Origin: Esteya vermicola
Taxonomy: Eukaryota; Ascomycota; Sordariomycetes; Ophiostomatales; Ophiostomataceae
Direction: 5' to 3'
Assembly (NCBI GenBank): GCA_002778215.1
Contig: PCDM01000001.1
Coordinates: 2,604,001-2,668,000 of the forward strand
Length of the DNA stretch: 64,000 nucleotides
The notes under the pieces were generated by a model. It searched no databases, was not told the DNA's origin, and was given only the letters and a program-made list of their open reading frames with translations. Below, one piece after another: positions 8,997 through 21,429 of this stretch (within the stretch, counting starts at the first letter, position 1; every line of letters begins with the position of its first letter). The position numbers and the translations under genes are program-made.

Positions 8997-11856
8997 GGCT
9001 GTGTCGACAAGATCTCTTTGTGTTCGTGATCGAGAGAGATGAGCAAATGGTCTTGCCTGGGGACCCAGGACGAGGGAGCAGCCAGCCTATTTAAGATTGG
9101 AATCGGACTTGTTCGTGACAAGTGATCATCAGGAGTACGAGTAGGCAGGTTGGTTGCGTGCTGCGGAGGACATGCTCGTATTGGCAACAGCCCTTTTTTT
9201 TTTCATTCGTAGTACGGAGTAAGATGCAGACCCTTGTCTCTCACCTTAATTCGCCAGTCTGGTACCAGATAGCAGACCACCCCCTAACTATGTACTCCGT
9301 ACGAGTACTCGCAGTACTGTGTACTGTGTACTACTCGTGTGTACTATGTATGCATTTTTCAGCTATGATATGTTCCACTTAATACAGCGGGAACGGATCC
9401 GTCCTCCCGGTCACTAGACGGTCCAACGGGCGTTGGTCTGCCTTTTCTGCCACGAGCACCAGTGTCTTTTGAGCCACACCTCTCGTTGAATGTACAGAGT
9501 ATTTGCTCCTCGAATACTCGTACATTGTAGTTTGTCTCCTCGAGGCTGGCTCGCGTTCTCCGTAGACAGACTCCCAGTCTGTCTCCAGAGTCCACTCGAA
9601 TCGATCAGAACCCCCGGACAAGGCAAAAAATACAGGGATCGAGACCCTTGTCCATGAAACGCTTACGGAGTACGGAGTATGCACCCACTACGAGTACATA
9701 GGTAGTCTCCAGGCTAGCCTGCACCCGTTGCCCTGTCCAACTGCCAAAGTACTCTCGTACGCGTACGATACTCCGCTCCGTTAATACTACTCTGTACTGT
9801 ACTATGTATGTACCTAGTAAAAGTTGGTTTTGTACTTTGTAGTCACTCGTGCGATTCCCCGAGAAATTGCTTCGGGATCCTGCCACTTGGTTCTCTCCTA
9901 TCCCGGAATTTGTTTAGTTTTTGCTCATGGTGCTCTCCTTGCTTTCGTCCTCCAGATGACAGACTTTGAAATACCATGTAAATGCCCTACTACGAGTATG
10001 TACAGTACGTAATACGTACGAGTATGCCACCAGCTAGGAACTGCAGATCCTTAATCTACATGAGGAAGAGAAAGGGTTTTGTGGGACGGGGAGGCATGGT
10101 TTTCCTCAATGAGAAATAACGCCACAGACTGAATTGGTCTCTCTCCAGCTGATTAGCAAAATTGTGTTATGCCTCCGCCGACGAATGCAGATTTGCCCAC
10201 ATTTTACATAGTAACCATGCCGCTGCAGATCTCCGTGCCCAGTCTCCCCGTGCGAGTACTCCGCACGCACACGCATTATGTACTCGTACTTGTACGGGTA
10301 CTCATACAGTGCTTGAATGTTTTTTTTTGGTCCCAAAATTCCACAACTAGACGCTGAGAGACTTGATTGAGCAAAGACTGCGCGCTTGCTCGTAAGCCTC
10401 TCTAGTGGTACATAGTACAGGCTCTTTGATCGTGCTGTAGCAGTACTTCATCTGTCATTTTCTTGACCCAAACGGAAGACCACCGAGTCGTCTTCCAGAT
10501 GCGTCCTCTTCCTATGATATACATTGTGTCCTTCACCCTTTTACCCCTGAACGGCGAGTGATTGAGTGGTCGGGTACGCTAGGTCACAGCAGAGCACAAG
10601 CTAACCAAGGCAACTCCTCCATACTCATAACTCCATACGCTTACCATAAGCACGGGTCAGATTTTACCCTTCCTTGGCATGAATTTGGTGGTGAGTTTCG
10701 CAGTAAAACGCAACACCCGCCAAAGCAACACAGGTGAGGCTCGGCGGCTTCCACAGAGGGTTCTGGGCTAGATGGCAGAATGCAGGCCACACACTTTACA
10801 GCCGTGCGGTCATCCCTCAATCGCCCCATTCGTGCTTCCTTCTTAATTATGGTTCTTATAGGTTCATTGTTTTATAGCTACTTTGTAGCAAACGGCATCG
10901 GATCCTGGTGAAGAATAAAAAGAATGGCTCTATAGCTGAGTTTTCGCTCTGAGAGTTTGAAAATCCGAAACGTTTGTGCCAAAAGTCTACATACGAGTAC
11001 TCCGTACTTGCCACTTCGCCCATCATCCAATAAGACAGAATGATTTCTTATCAGTGCAGCAGCTACAAAACCAGTTCGTCAGTACTCGCACTTGTTCTCT
11101 TGTCCCACTGGCAAGGCTACCAAAAAGTGCATAGTAGCGACACACCCCAAATGTATTCGTATACCGTATTTGCCTCTCAACAAGATGCACTCTCCATCGT
11201 CACGTGATGTGCACCAGACAAAATCGAATAGGAATTCATCCTGTTATCAATAATCTGCACAAGCGTATCACAGTGGTATCGCAGCCTGTGGCGAGAACGC
11301 AGAGGACCAATCAGCGCATGGGCGTCTGTCGCGGGGCATCCGGCGTGCATGAGAGGGCGGGCAGGATGGAGGGTGGTCAGCTTACATTTGCAGGTAACAT
11401 CCTGTCAGGATGATATAATTCGTGGCATGAAGTGAGTGGCATTTTATGCGGCCAACAGACCTCATGAGCCACCTGCTGCAGAAAACGGACAAATCACACG
11501 GAGGGAGGAGGAAGCCGAGACCCTGTTACCCTATTCCAAGTCCCATTTCGACTCGTCTAGAAGTGAACCTTCCACAACCCCCCCCTCAGATGTGTTGCAC
11601 GAAAGGTGGGGTTGACTGGCACATCTCCAATCATTTCACAGGACCGAATGTGGCGTACTGCCTGGGGGAGGTGCAGGATCAACTGGCCTGCCTCCTTTCC
11701 CTGGTCCTCTTGTCCTTTCGGCACCGACATCAGGCGGTGTCTTATTTAACTGGCCTGCCACCGCTGTGTCGTCATGCCATCCCTCTTTTCTTTCCTCATT
11801 GTCTTATTTTCTGCGTATCCGTCCTCCCCTCGAGCATTCTTCCCATTGCCGTAAAC
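8997..11856. other. Long intergenic region rich in TACGAGTA/TACTCCGTA motifs
   Basis: No gene supported on either strand. Short motifs are dense at 9200-9340, 9500-9520, 9660-9700, 9760-9830, 9990-10025, 10250-10310 and 10990-11008. From about 11450 the sequence leads into the 5' region of the LaeA-like gene. That gene's frame stays open upstream to 11446, but its best start is 11857. Confidence 0.5.
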
Positions 11857-13677
11857 ATGTCCGAGTCTCCCGTTGCAGAGACGAGTCTTACGAAGGAGGC
11901 AGCACCGCCTGAGAGTGCTCAGACAGCTGCTGCCTCTTCTCCTAGCGCAGCGGCTGCAGCTGCTTCCCCGAGCGCAGCAATCACCCCGAGTGCCCCTAGC
12001 TCTCCCTCACCCGCTCCTCCTGCGGCGGTAGCTTCTCCAAAAACCACACCATCACCAAGTGCTGCCGCTTCGCCGTCTCCTGCTGCAGCTGCCACTCCAA
12101 GCGCAGCTGCCACTCCAAGCGCAGCCGCTCCTCCAGATGCCACGGAAGCAGAAACCACGACCCAGCTGCAGCCCCCCGAGTACTGGACGGAGCGTCCCGG
12201 AGACGTATGGCATTGCATGGTCCCACTTCCGAGTTGTCCAGGTGAGGTGAAGATGTCATGCATGTATTAACAGGTCCTAGGAAGAAGAAGAAGAAGTGGA
12301 TTCTGCACTTGGTGAGGACACTGTCAGCTCTACGGCGTCTCTCACGTCGAGCATTCTCAAGTATCGCACGCTCAACGGGCGCACCTATCACAGCGACCGC
12401 GGAGACAACCAATATTGGTACAGTGGAACTTGACCAGACCTCTGCCGTGCGTTGTGCAGAGCGCTGACTGCACATCTAGGGGCGCCAATGACGAGCTGCA
12501 GAATACTACGCTGGATATCTGGTAGGCGGTGTTCTCAAGCGCCCACTCTTCGTGTCTCATGGCCATCTTTCTTGTTGACCCCCTGAGCAGGCACCACGCC
12601 TACACGCTGCTGCTCGATGGCAAGCTCTATCTAGCCCCCCTGCCAGACGACATTGAAGTAAGCCAGCTCGACCCCGTGGACCTCGAGCCTGCCTACCTCG
12701 CTGGTCTCAGAGAATGAATTTAACAAAACGCAATGCAGAAGGTGCTCGACATCGGCACTGGCACGGGTCTCTGGGCCATGTACGCAAAGCCCCTCCTTCC
12801 CATAGCAGCTTCTCTGTAGGCACACAATTGACTGGAGCACAAGTGACTTTGCAGATTCGCATCCAGATGTTGAGGTCATTGGCACCGACATCTCTCCCAT
12901 CCAGCCTTCATGGGTTCCACCGAACTTGTCCTTGTAGGCGCACCATTGGTCCTCTTCTTCTCCTTCACAGACCCGGGGACTAACTCTGCCATCATCTAGC
13001 CAGATTGACGATTTCAAAGAGACATGGACCTTTGATGAAAACTCCATCGACCTCGTGCACATGCGGTGGCTCGTAGGCGCCGTCGAAGACTGGACGGCGC
13101 TATATAAGGAGGCCTTCCGAGTGCTGAAGCCCGGTGCCATTATCGAGATTATTGAATGTGATGGCAACATCATGTCAGACGACGGTACGGTTACAAACGA
13201 CATGGCAACCGGCCAATGGGGTCCCATCTTCGAGGAGGGTTCTCGCAATATGGGCCTATGTGCATCCATGAACCCGATCAGAGATGGCTTGCTGCGCAAG
13301 GGACTCGAAGAAGCCGGCTTCGTGGATATTCACGAAACATTTCGCAAGGTTCGTAGCATGTTTGGAGGGCACAATCTCCGCCGTGAAGCATGCTGACCTT
13401 TGTGTGACCCTATCAGCTCCCACTGAGCGACTGGGTCTCGAAGGACCCTCAATGGGCACAAGAGAACAATGTCAACCCCGAGGTCGGATCATTCACCCGG
13501 CTTGGCACTACCTATGACGTAGAGGGATTTGTCAGCTTGATGGCTCACCATCTCGGATGGACCTCGGAAAACATCGCCGTCTACTGTAGCCGCTTGCGGA
13601 GAGAGCTCACCTCGGGAAAGTCGCACCCGTATGCCTTTGTCTGCGTCTACTATGCGCAGAAACCCCTCGAGACCTAG
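11857..13677 (+). CDS. LaeA-like SAM-dependent methyltransferase, eight exons
   Basis: Exons 11857-12241, 12294-12417, 12480-12521, 12591-12657, 12739-12779, 12844-12933, 13000-13348 and 13417-13677, giving 452 residues. The second exon could start up to 9 bp earlier within a GAA repeat. Every junction restores the frame and all introns start GT and end AG. The N-terminal 110 residues are an Ala/Pro/Ser low-complexity segment. The conserved part then reads SILKYRTLNGRTYHS, HHAYTLLLDGKLYLAPLP, the SAM motif KVLDIGTGTGLWAIDFADSH, EVIGTDISPIQPSWVPPN, FDENSIDLVHMRWLVGAVED and FRVLKPGAIIEIIE. This is the order seen in LaeA/Llm-family proteins. LaeA itself is a nuclear regulator of secondary metabolism; many paralogues have unknown substrates, so the name describes the family only. 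Seven introns in 1.8 kb is intron-dense for this window. Confidence 0.9.
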
Positions 13678-14367
13678 TGGCAGGAGGACGTGAATGCACC
13701 AGCACGTGACGCCTTCCAAGGCAGAGTGCTTTCGTAGCATAGAGTCAAGCTCGGTCTGTCTCAAATTAGTCGTTATATTGCCTGACTGAATATCAGGCGT
13801 ACTCATTCGCCTATTGCCGGGAGAGCTCGAGCGTGATATAACATCATATATGGTGGGTGGGAAGATGGGCAAGAGAAGCAGACGAGTGATGATGAGGTTC
13901 CTACTCCGACACCCTGAAAATTGCAGACAGTTTCGCCCTTATATTTAAATGCAATCATGCTTCGTGTTTTTGGCTACCTATTTGTGTAAAGTATGGACCT
14001 TGATACAGTTTCTCTTCGCTCTGATAGAAGCATCAGATGTCTTGATCTTGTTGCACCAACTGTTTTCCGTTCCGGCACATCCAGTATTTTCATAGAAGCC
14101 TCATTTTATACCAGGTTCAACAGTATCATAAAGCACAAGCAATGGTATTCTATGTCTTAGTTGGCTGCCGTGACCCCATCACACAGACTAAATGCTCGAT
14201 TTTTACTGATAAAAAAGCAATTACGGAAAAGTGAGAAGAGTTGGTTCATGATAGGATTAAGTATTAGTGTCTAGTCTACAGATTATTTAATGAATGAATA
14301 CCCCCCGGCTCTCCCCTTGCTCAATCGTACACATATAGTACACATATCGTACACAGACATCTATCAT
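13678..14367. other. Intergenic, between convergent genes
   Basis: Moderately AT-rich; no gene or RNA seen. It lies between the 3' end of the LaeA-like gene and the 3' end of the carboxylesterase gene, so it should hold both 3' UTRs. Confidence 0.5.
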
Positions 14368-16389
14368 CTAGTACCCAAAGTCCGTAGCAAGATGGTCGGA
14401 AATGTATCTGATAGCCTCGGCCCGGTAGACGTCCGGCTCGACCGTAGCCAGGCTCGTCTTGTTGACATCAAAGACAATATTCTCAGGCTTGCCCAGATTG
14501 TATCTGGGCCACGTAACATTGGTAGCTGAGGTACAAGTATTAGTATAGGAATGGGGACGGAATTGGGATTCACGAATGATCTCACCTCCTGATTTATTCG
14601 GGTCTTGATGGGCAACAAAGCTGATCCACATTCTCGACATCATGTTGGATAGCTGCACAAATGTCTCTGGTTGGTTTTCAAAGGGCTTTGCGGTCACCAC
14701 CGTGCCATAGCCCTCGCCTTCAATATTGTTAAGCACAAATGCCACATCGTCAAAGTGGCCCGAGCCGTAGTAGTAAGGCATGCCGTTCACCAGGACGTCA
14801 AAGACATATGTGTAGGCGGTGAGATTTTTTGCCGCCCATGCCTCGCTAGTCATCCGACGCCCAGCCTGGAACATGACGTCGCTTACACTAATGGAAAGGG
14901 TTAGTAGTGGTACTTCTTGATGGACATGAGAGGATGTTCTACTGACAATGCTGCCTCTCGCTTAAACGCGTACCCTAGCCTGGCCACCAATTCGTCAGGG
15001 ACGTGGCCCTCCAGGGTGGACGGGAGCCCAAGCCGAGGAACTATATATGAGAAACAAAGTTAATCACAGCAGACACAGTGAGAAGAGAGCCTAGAAAGCT
15101 GGAAAGCATGGACTGGATAGGATCCTACTGTCGGGGTAGAGAGCGGCAATCGTATGAGCCGTAGAGTTCTGGACGCCAAAGACCTTGATGCCCTCAATGA
15201 ACTGCTCTGTGGTGTTGAGAGGCACATTGATGAAAGAGGCGTAGTCATCTGCAGTTGTGCCAAGCATGTACGGAACATGGCTAGGCTGTATCAGCTTGAG
15301 AACGGACATGTCTGTGAACATAAAGGTTACTTACACGAAATGGCCGGCGCGGAGCTCATTGACGCCTGACTGCTGCAGGATGTCACCATCCACGTAAGGG
15401 ATGAAGCTGGGAAACTGAATGGTAGAAGCGTTGACGATAGAGGTGAGCTGGCTTGCAGGGACCTTGCGCAGACAGGCAAGGGTATCCTTCTTGCGGGAAC
15501 ACCCGGTCTGGTTGACGAGCGCATCGTAGGATGGCTGCCAGGCCTCCAGGGTAGGCATGCGGCTCACGCCCGGGATCGCACCGCTCTGCGAAATGGCGCC
15601 CCGGAAGAGCTTGTCGTCGCGGCCGCCATATGCCACTAAATGTGTTCCCACACTGAAGCCGCCAGCGCTCTGGCCCCAGATGGTGACCTTGGCCGGGTCG
15701 CCTCCAAAGGCGGCAATGTTTTCTTGGATCCAATACAGGGCTAGGCGTTGGTCGCGGATGTTGAGATTGGTGACGCCCTCGTCAAGGACTTCCTGGCTGA
15801 GCATCGATCCCCAGATGGAGAGGCGGTAGTTGAAACTGACGCCAATCATGGGGGTATCCATGGCCGTGGACTGGTTGACAATAAAGCTGAGATTGTACTT
15901 GGGATCAAGAGATCCGCCCTAGAGACGGGTCAGAAAGGATGGTATGAAAAGAGATGCACAAAAATACTCGGAACACACCTGAACGAAGCCACCACCATGG
16001 ATCCAGACTGCCACAGGCAGCTTCTCATCTTCCGATATGCCACTCGGCCGAACAACGTTGATGGTGAGACAGTCTTCTGAGCTCCAGTTGCCATAGAGCC
16101 ATTGGTCGCTTCCGAACCCGTTGCATTCGTAGCCGTACTCTGTAGCGCTCGCGACGCCTTTCCACGTTGTGTTTAGAGACTGCGGCAGCCGGAAGCGCAG
16201 ATCGTCCACGGGTGGCTGGGCATAGGGCATGCCTAGAAAGAAGTCTTGCTTGTATGCGTCATTGTACAAGCCATAGTAGGAGCCGTTGGTCAGCTTGACC
16301 GTCGGCTTGGACTCCCTTACTGCCGTAGCACTGACGAGGGACCGGGGGGTGGCCACATGGCTGAAGAGCAACAGTAGCTCAAGAAACAT
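14368..16389 (-). CDS. Secreted type-B carboxylesterase/lipase, six exons
   Basis: Exons 16389-15979, 15918-15337, 15285-15129, 15040-14947, 14887-14586 and 14525-14368, giving 567 residues. Introns are 51-88 bp and several carry CTAAC or CTAAT branch sites. The N-terminus is a signal peptide (MFLELLLLFSHVATP). Family motifs follow in order: FFLGMPYAQPPVDDLRF, SEDCLTINVVRP, the oxyanion motif VWIHGGGFVQGG, and the nucleophile elbow IWGQSAGG (Ser, with Gln in place of the usual Glu). The acid region is GTTADDYASF and the His region is GSGHFDDVAFVL. Many N-x-S/T sequons fit a secreted glycoprotein. It would hydrolyse carboxylic esters, possibly lipids or plant esters; the substrate cannot be told. 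A TATA element lies about 126 bp upstream of the ATG. Confidence 0.92.
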
Positions 16390-16514
16390 GGCGAGAAGAT
16401 TCGACTGTATGTATGAAAAAATAAGAGAGATCGGGACAGGTGAGGAGGTATATGAGGATGGGCTTGTAAACTCGGTTGTGCTGGACGACTCTCAAGGAAC
16501 GTCCCGGGGTTCAA

Positions 16515-16524
16515 TATATATATA
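16515..16524 (-). promoter_or_regulatory. TATA box of the carboxylesterase gene
   Basis: TATATATATA, 126 bp upstream of the carboxylesterase ATG at 16389, is a plausible core promoter position for a strongly expressed secreted enzyme. Position and sequence only. Confidence 0.45.
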
Positions 16525-17633
16525 CTCGCAGGTGCTCGCAGCTGTTCTGTCGATTCTAGATGGATGTCGCTGATCGTTAGCTTCCGTCCAGTGCATCTTT
16601 CAAATTACAGACAACAGGCCACTCCTAAAACTTTAAAAGGGTTTTGCCCATAATCCAAGAGATCTGCCAAGATCCGCGAGATCAACGTCGCTGTACCCTT
16701 TTCCGCATTTGCACTGGTGAGGCGGGACTTCTTTTCTTCTTATTTCTTTCTAGAGAAGCGGCTTTTCCGGTCTCCGTCAGCTCTCTAAAGATGTTGCCCG
16801 AGTGCGAGTAACGCGTACGCGTATTCGGTTTGCCTCTAGAAAACGCGCCGAATTATTCCTCTGCCTTACCTTTGCGGGGAGCCACCTGATCTGTTCTACC
16901 CCTCAAAGATCCACGGTAACACTAATTGTCTCAATTTACCAAGGGCGATTTCTGCATTCCTACACGCATTTTCTCTCTTGTACGTAGGACATGGAAGTAT
17001 CAAAACTTGCGTGTCAGAAGGTGAGATCGTGGTCTTCATTGTTGAGTATCATTTAAGTTATGGAGAAACACTGACACCCTTTTTTTTTTTTGCACAAATC
17101 TGCCCGCTGGGTACTTGCCTTCCTCCTTCTTGTGACACTCTTACGGCAGAGGTAGCCCAGGGGCAAATTTAATTACGAGCTGCTGTGGCTAGGTTATGGC
17201 TGCTTTTCCTCTGTTCACGTCCAGTCATCAAAGACTGGAACAGTGGCGCCGCCAAAGAAATGCGATGCTCAGACGAATAATGGCAATTGCTGCTCTACTG
17301 ACTTTCGTTTTCCTTCTCCTTGTTGTGTGCTCTCATGACACAGACATCTGCCATTCCACCAACTACTGCAGATCAAAAGTTTCATCTCTGCTTGCCGCCT
17401 GCTGTACTGTGTACGCTTTTGACTTCTCTAGAAAGGTAGGGGGCTGATCGATCTAATACTGTCTGTACAGTTCGGGTCAGAAACGCATGTATCTAAGACA
17501 CGACCGTAAAATGTACATTCTCGCCCCTGTTACCTTACTTACACTTTTTCCACTTGGTGCTTGTAGCTGCCTCCGATATCTGATGCTATAAGGCTGCCAT
17601 AATTACGAATTGTTGTAGACGAACTGCCGGTAG
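16525..17633. other. Intergenic
   Basis: No gene seen. Short frames at 17196-17447 and similar lack any family signature. The sequence becomes more AT-rich toward the tRNA-Asp. Confidence 0.45.
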
Positions 17634-17963
17634 GAAGCACGGAAAAGTCTTATTGAAAGCATTGTAGAACGAGGGAAGGACCTAACTACAACATGGCAAC
17701 TCCTTATATACAGCTTCCCGGCGGAGACCCGTGATATATTAGGGGTTGCCGTCTCGCAGATCTCAGCCGGGCCGCCCAGTCACCTGACCGTTCACGTGGT
17801 AGTTACTATAACACCTATATCTACCATACTAATAGATGCCTGCCCACGCCCTGTACCAGTGGGAGCAAATAAAGTATATGAAGATGAAGAAATTCCTGTT
17901 GCATATTTCCCTGATACTGAAACTAAAATAAAGTGGTCTTTCTTATTAGCACTATTGTTCTAA
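17634..17963 (+). pseudogene. Protein-like open frame without an ATG; possible exon or gene remnant
   Basis: A 109-codon frame runs between a TAG at 17631 and a TAA at 17961, with no Met codon. Its composition is protein-like (SLIESIVERGKDLTTTWQLL, then FPAETRDILGVAVSQISAG and VYEDEEIPVAYFPDTETKIK). I do not recognise the family. It could be an internal exon of a gene with small, unseen upstream exons, or a fragment of a decayed gene or transposon. It sits in an AT-rich stretch just upstream of the tRNA-Asp gene. Confidence 0.25.
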
Positions 17964-18066
17964 AAGAGAAAAAGAAAAGAGTATTAAGAAGACAAGTGAT
18001 GATGCCAAGCATATCTCCCCACCCAATTATTGGCATCAATTAAACCCTATTTTAAGGACAAAAAAG

Positions 18067-18138
18067 CTCTTCTGCCGGGAATTGAACCCGGGTCTACGGC
18101 GTGACAAGCCGCCATACTAACCACTATACTACAGAAGA
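18067..18138 (-). tRNA. tRNA-Asp (anticodon GTC)
   Basis: A 72-nt cloverleaf. The acceptor stem TCTTCTG pairs perfectly with CAGAAGA. The D arm is TAGTATAGTGGTTAGTAT, the anticodon loop TTGTCAC (anticodon GTC) sits in a GCGGC/GCCGT stem, and the T arm is CCGGG-TTCAATT-CCCGG. No intron. A T run follows immediately (GCTTTTTT on the minus strand), which fits RNA polymerase III termination. Confidence 0.95.
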
Positions 18139-19891
18139 TTTGTGTTATTCCGAACTTTTGATCTGCCGGCTTTTCGCAGAGTATATATAGGGACAAGAGC
18201 GTACTACATATGTACATATGTAAAGTTTGGTGAAGCCTAGTTATACAAGATTAAGCGGCCGCTCCTTACTACGTTTTATCAATTTCACTTCCATTTCCAT
18301 TTGTGAAAATGATCGCTGTAGACAATATTGCAGTGCAGCCTTTCCCAGTGAGAGTATTAGGTGTTGCCTAACCTTAGTCATTTCTTAGTAACCAGGTATC
18401 ACGGCGACCCGTCACGGATAAAAATGTATGGCTAAAAGGAAGCTCTTCTTCTATATTCTGTATTGTTTACAATACATTCTTTTCCAGCTACCTACTTGTG
18501 GCCATCAGATAGGCATTATCGGATCCGACTTTCTGGATTCACAGACATAGTAATTTGGGCACCGCTTCCTCTACAACAGTGTACAGGACCAAATTGAACA
18601 TGTTGGCCTTCTGCATGATTTGTTCCGGATTTTTCAACGCAGGTAAGTAACTCCTGTTTAGGCAATTAACCCCTTCTTGGTGTCCATTGGCATCGGAGGC
18701 AAGCGTAGAAAGAGTACATTCAAAAAAACGACTCATAGAATGCCTATCTTCAAATGATTGAGCAACAGACAGATATATATTTTTTTGTACTGCTCCTTCA
18801 GTATCACGTATGCATAGACATTAAAATACTCTTTCTCCTCATATTACCCCGTTCGACCTTTTTCAACCCTTGAATACTTGCTAGTGAAAAACACCAACAT
18901 AAAACGTCTTATCGTGGTTGTATGACTTAATCTGCTCCTATTGTAGTTGGAAGCGGAATTTTTCCAGCATGGCTCCCATTTATAACTAGCTAGGAAGAAC
19001 GAAACGAGCCTCGATAGGAAAGGGTGCCAGGTATAGTTTTCAAAGTGTGCTCATTGATACAGATTCAGTCCACGTTCAGGACAGTCCCATTCGACATCCG
19101 CCTATAAACTGAACTATTTGGGGATAAGGGATGAAGAAAGTGCAGACAATCTAATCACAAAATGAAGCATTTCGTCTCCCCAGAGCTGAACATGGTCGGT
19201 AGAAGAGAACCATATTTCCAAGTTTTGCTTAACAACAACTGTTCTTCCTCGCGTCATGGAAACACTGAACTGTCTCATCGTGTCTGCTGATAAGCGGACG
19301 ACATGGCTACGGAAAGAGACCGAGATCAGATCACGTATGCCAAGATTGCGGTTAAACAGTCAGGAAGGATACGTAGTGTCCTTGGCGTGGATGAACAGCT
19401 GATGTGCGAGTGTCACGCTGTTAGGATGTGTCTCGCAAAGAGCTAAGCTTATTTATATGACCCTGACCTGTCTTATACGAGTCTCGAGATGCTCTGATTC
19501 TTCATGCCAGCCAAATTGCTTGTCTAATTTTGGCAGGAAACCAACGAGAAGGGGAAAATCGCCTGCCTCTGCATGTGTCTCATATATTTGATCGGCGCCA
19601 TGGATCAGACAAACCAGCGGTACATCCACTGCCATGGCTAAGACTTGACGATGTGACAAGAACGTTGCCGTTAGGCTCTACCTCCTTCTCCCACTTACTT
19701 TGCCAAGTGTCGTTCTGTATGGGCCCTCTCACTTTGTATTACTGTATATATCCATGTGTAGACCAGCCGCTGAGAGGCAGCATGAGCCCGTCCCCAGGCC
19801 ACATTGTCCTCTCAATCCTTGCTCCTATGACCGAGCAAGCTGACCTTATTTGCCCTCTTCTCAACTCGCTCTGCTGCTTGGAGAGTTCGGA
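18139..19891. other. AT-rich intergenic region and upstream region of the GH7 gene
   Basis: No gene called. A 65-codon minus-strand frame at 18539-18736 looks weakly protein-like (MSRFFECTLSTLASDANGHQ) but has no family match I know. A TATATAT element at 19745-19751, about 140 bp before the GH7 ATG, is a plausible TATA box. Confidence 0.45.
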
Positions 19892-21222
19892 ATGAAGTTC
19901 AAAACGGTAGTCATGGCCACAGCCACTTTTGCTGGAATGGCCCTTGGTCAGAGAGCCGGCGACTGGTATAAAGAAGTCCATCCACCGTTGACGACCTGGC
20001 AATGTACCAGAACCAATGGCTGCAAGGCACAAAATACTTCTCTCGTACTGGACGAGAGAGGTCGATGGCTTCACATCAATGGAAGCCCGGATTCTTGCGC
20101 CACCAAGAGCTGGGATATAACTACAACCTACTGTGCCGATTCGGAGAACTGTCATAACAATTGCGTCTACGAAGGAGCAAACTATACAAAACGAGGCATC
20201 ATAACGACCAACACAAAAGATTCGAGCAAGGCTGAATTTGCCCTTGATTTTAAATCGTCCAACTCTACACGCGCGTATTTATTGGACGAAACAGAAAGCA
20301 AATATCAGCAAATAGTTATAAAACCCGGAATGGAATTTACATTTACCATGGACGTATCGTCTGTCCTCTGCGGCACATTTTCTGCCGTTTATCTTGTCCA
20401 AATGGACCCATCTGGCGGTTACAACGAGTATAATACAGCCGGGGCACGGATGGGCACCGGATACTGTGATGCGCAGTGCGTTCCTCGAGACTTTTTTAAC
20501 GGGACGGCAAGTAGACCCCAGATCCGTCCTCGGTTCGTCTACCTATGGATATATACAATGTCGTATCTGACACAACTCTGCAGGTATCTCTGAAATCAAG
20601 AGGATCGTGTTGCTCCGAGTTTGACTTTCTGGAAGGCAATCGATACTATACAAACACGTCCCCTCACACCTGCAAATACGTTGGACCCTATCCGTGTACA
20701 GGAGTCGAATGCAAGCACTCGCCATATGGGGGCGTTTGCTCGCAATTGGGCTGTAATATCGTCGCCGGGGGGACAGTAGGAGATCCGTTTTTCGGCGTGA
20801 CGGGCCTCGTCAACACTCTGAAACCCATCACGATGATCACGCAGTTTCTATCCGAGAGCGACCTGGGCCTGCCCATCACCGTTGGAACGGACCAGATTGT
20901 GGCGATTCGTCGGTGGTTTCTGCAGAATGGAAAGCTGTACACGACAAACCCGTTTACGAACGTGCTTCCGTTTGTGAATGAAGAGCTCTGCAATGGCAAC
21001 ACGCCCTCCAATGGCTTGAGTGGTCAGCAGTACGTGGGCGGGTTTCCGCAAGTGACCAAGACCATGGCTCAAGGCATGACGCTAGTCATTAGCCTCTTTA
21101 CTTTTGAAGCGTTGCAACAGTGCACACCTGGCCAGGATGCGGGACAAGGCCTATACCCGCCGTATGATGCGTACTTGGCTGTATCCAACATTCGCTGGGG
21201 TGAGCTCAACTCGACCTATTGA
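19892..21222 (+). CDS. Glycoside hydrolase family 7 cellulase (endoglucanase/cellobiohydrolase), no CBM
   Basis: Two exons, 19892-20536 and 20584-21222, giving 427 residues. The 47-bp intron starts with a weak GTCTAC donor, contains CTGAC and ends GCAG. The start at 19892 gives a signal peptide (MKFKTVVMATATFAGMALG). GH7 landmarks are present: YCADSENCHNNCVYEGANY, SAVYLVQMDPSGG, GARMGTGYCDAQCVPRDFFN and the catalytic GSCCSEFDFLEGN, in which the E-x-D-x-x-E nucleophile/helper/acid set is intact. The C-terminal part keeps ITMITQFLSESD and the final SNIRWGELNSTY. There is no linker or CBM1. GH7 enzymes cut beta-1,4-glucan with retention. The loop after PCTGVECKHSPYGGVC is short, so an endoglucanase is as likely as a cellobiohydrolase. 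Many conserved cysteines support a secreted, disulphide-bonded protein. Confidence 0.92.
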
Positions 21223-21320
21223 TTCGGAGATGGAAGAACCAAAGGGAAACGGAATCACTAGTACGCCAAGACTCTAGATACCATAGCTCGGCAGGTTGTA
21301 TGTCATAAGTTCATATAGAA

Positions 21321-21337
21321 GGGGGGGGGGGGGGGGG
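21321..21337. repeat. Poly-G tract
   Basis: Seventeen consecutive G residues about 100 bp downstream of the GH7 stop codon. The exact length may be unreliable because of sequencing difficulty in homopolymers. Confidence 0.8.
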
Positions 21338-21429
21338 ACTAAGTCATTTACAATGTCAACAATCCAGAGAATCAATCAACTCGTGTTTATTTTTTACAAA
21401 GTAAGATACGTAGTACATAACTGATCCCT

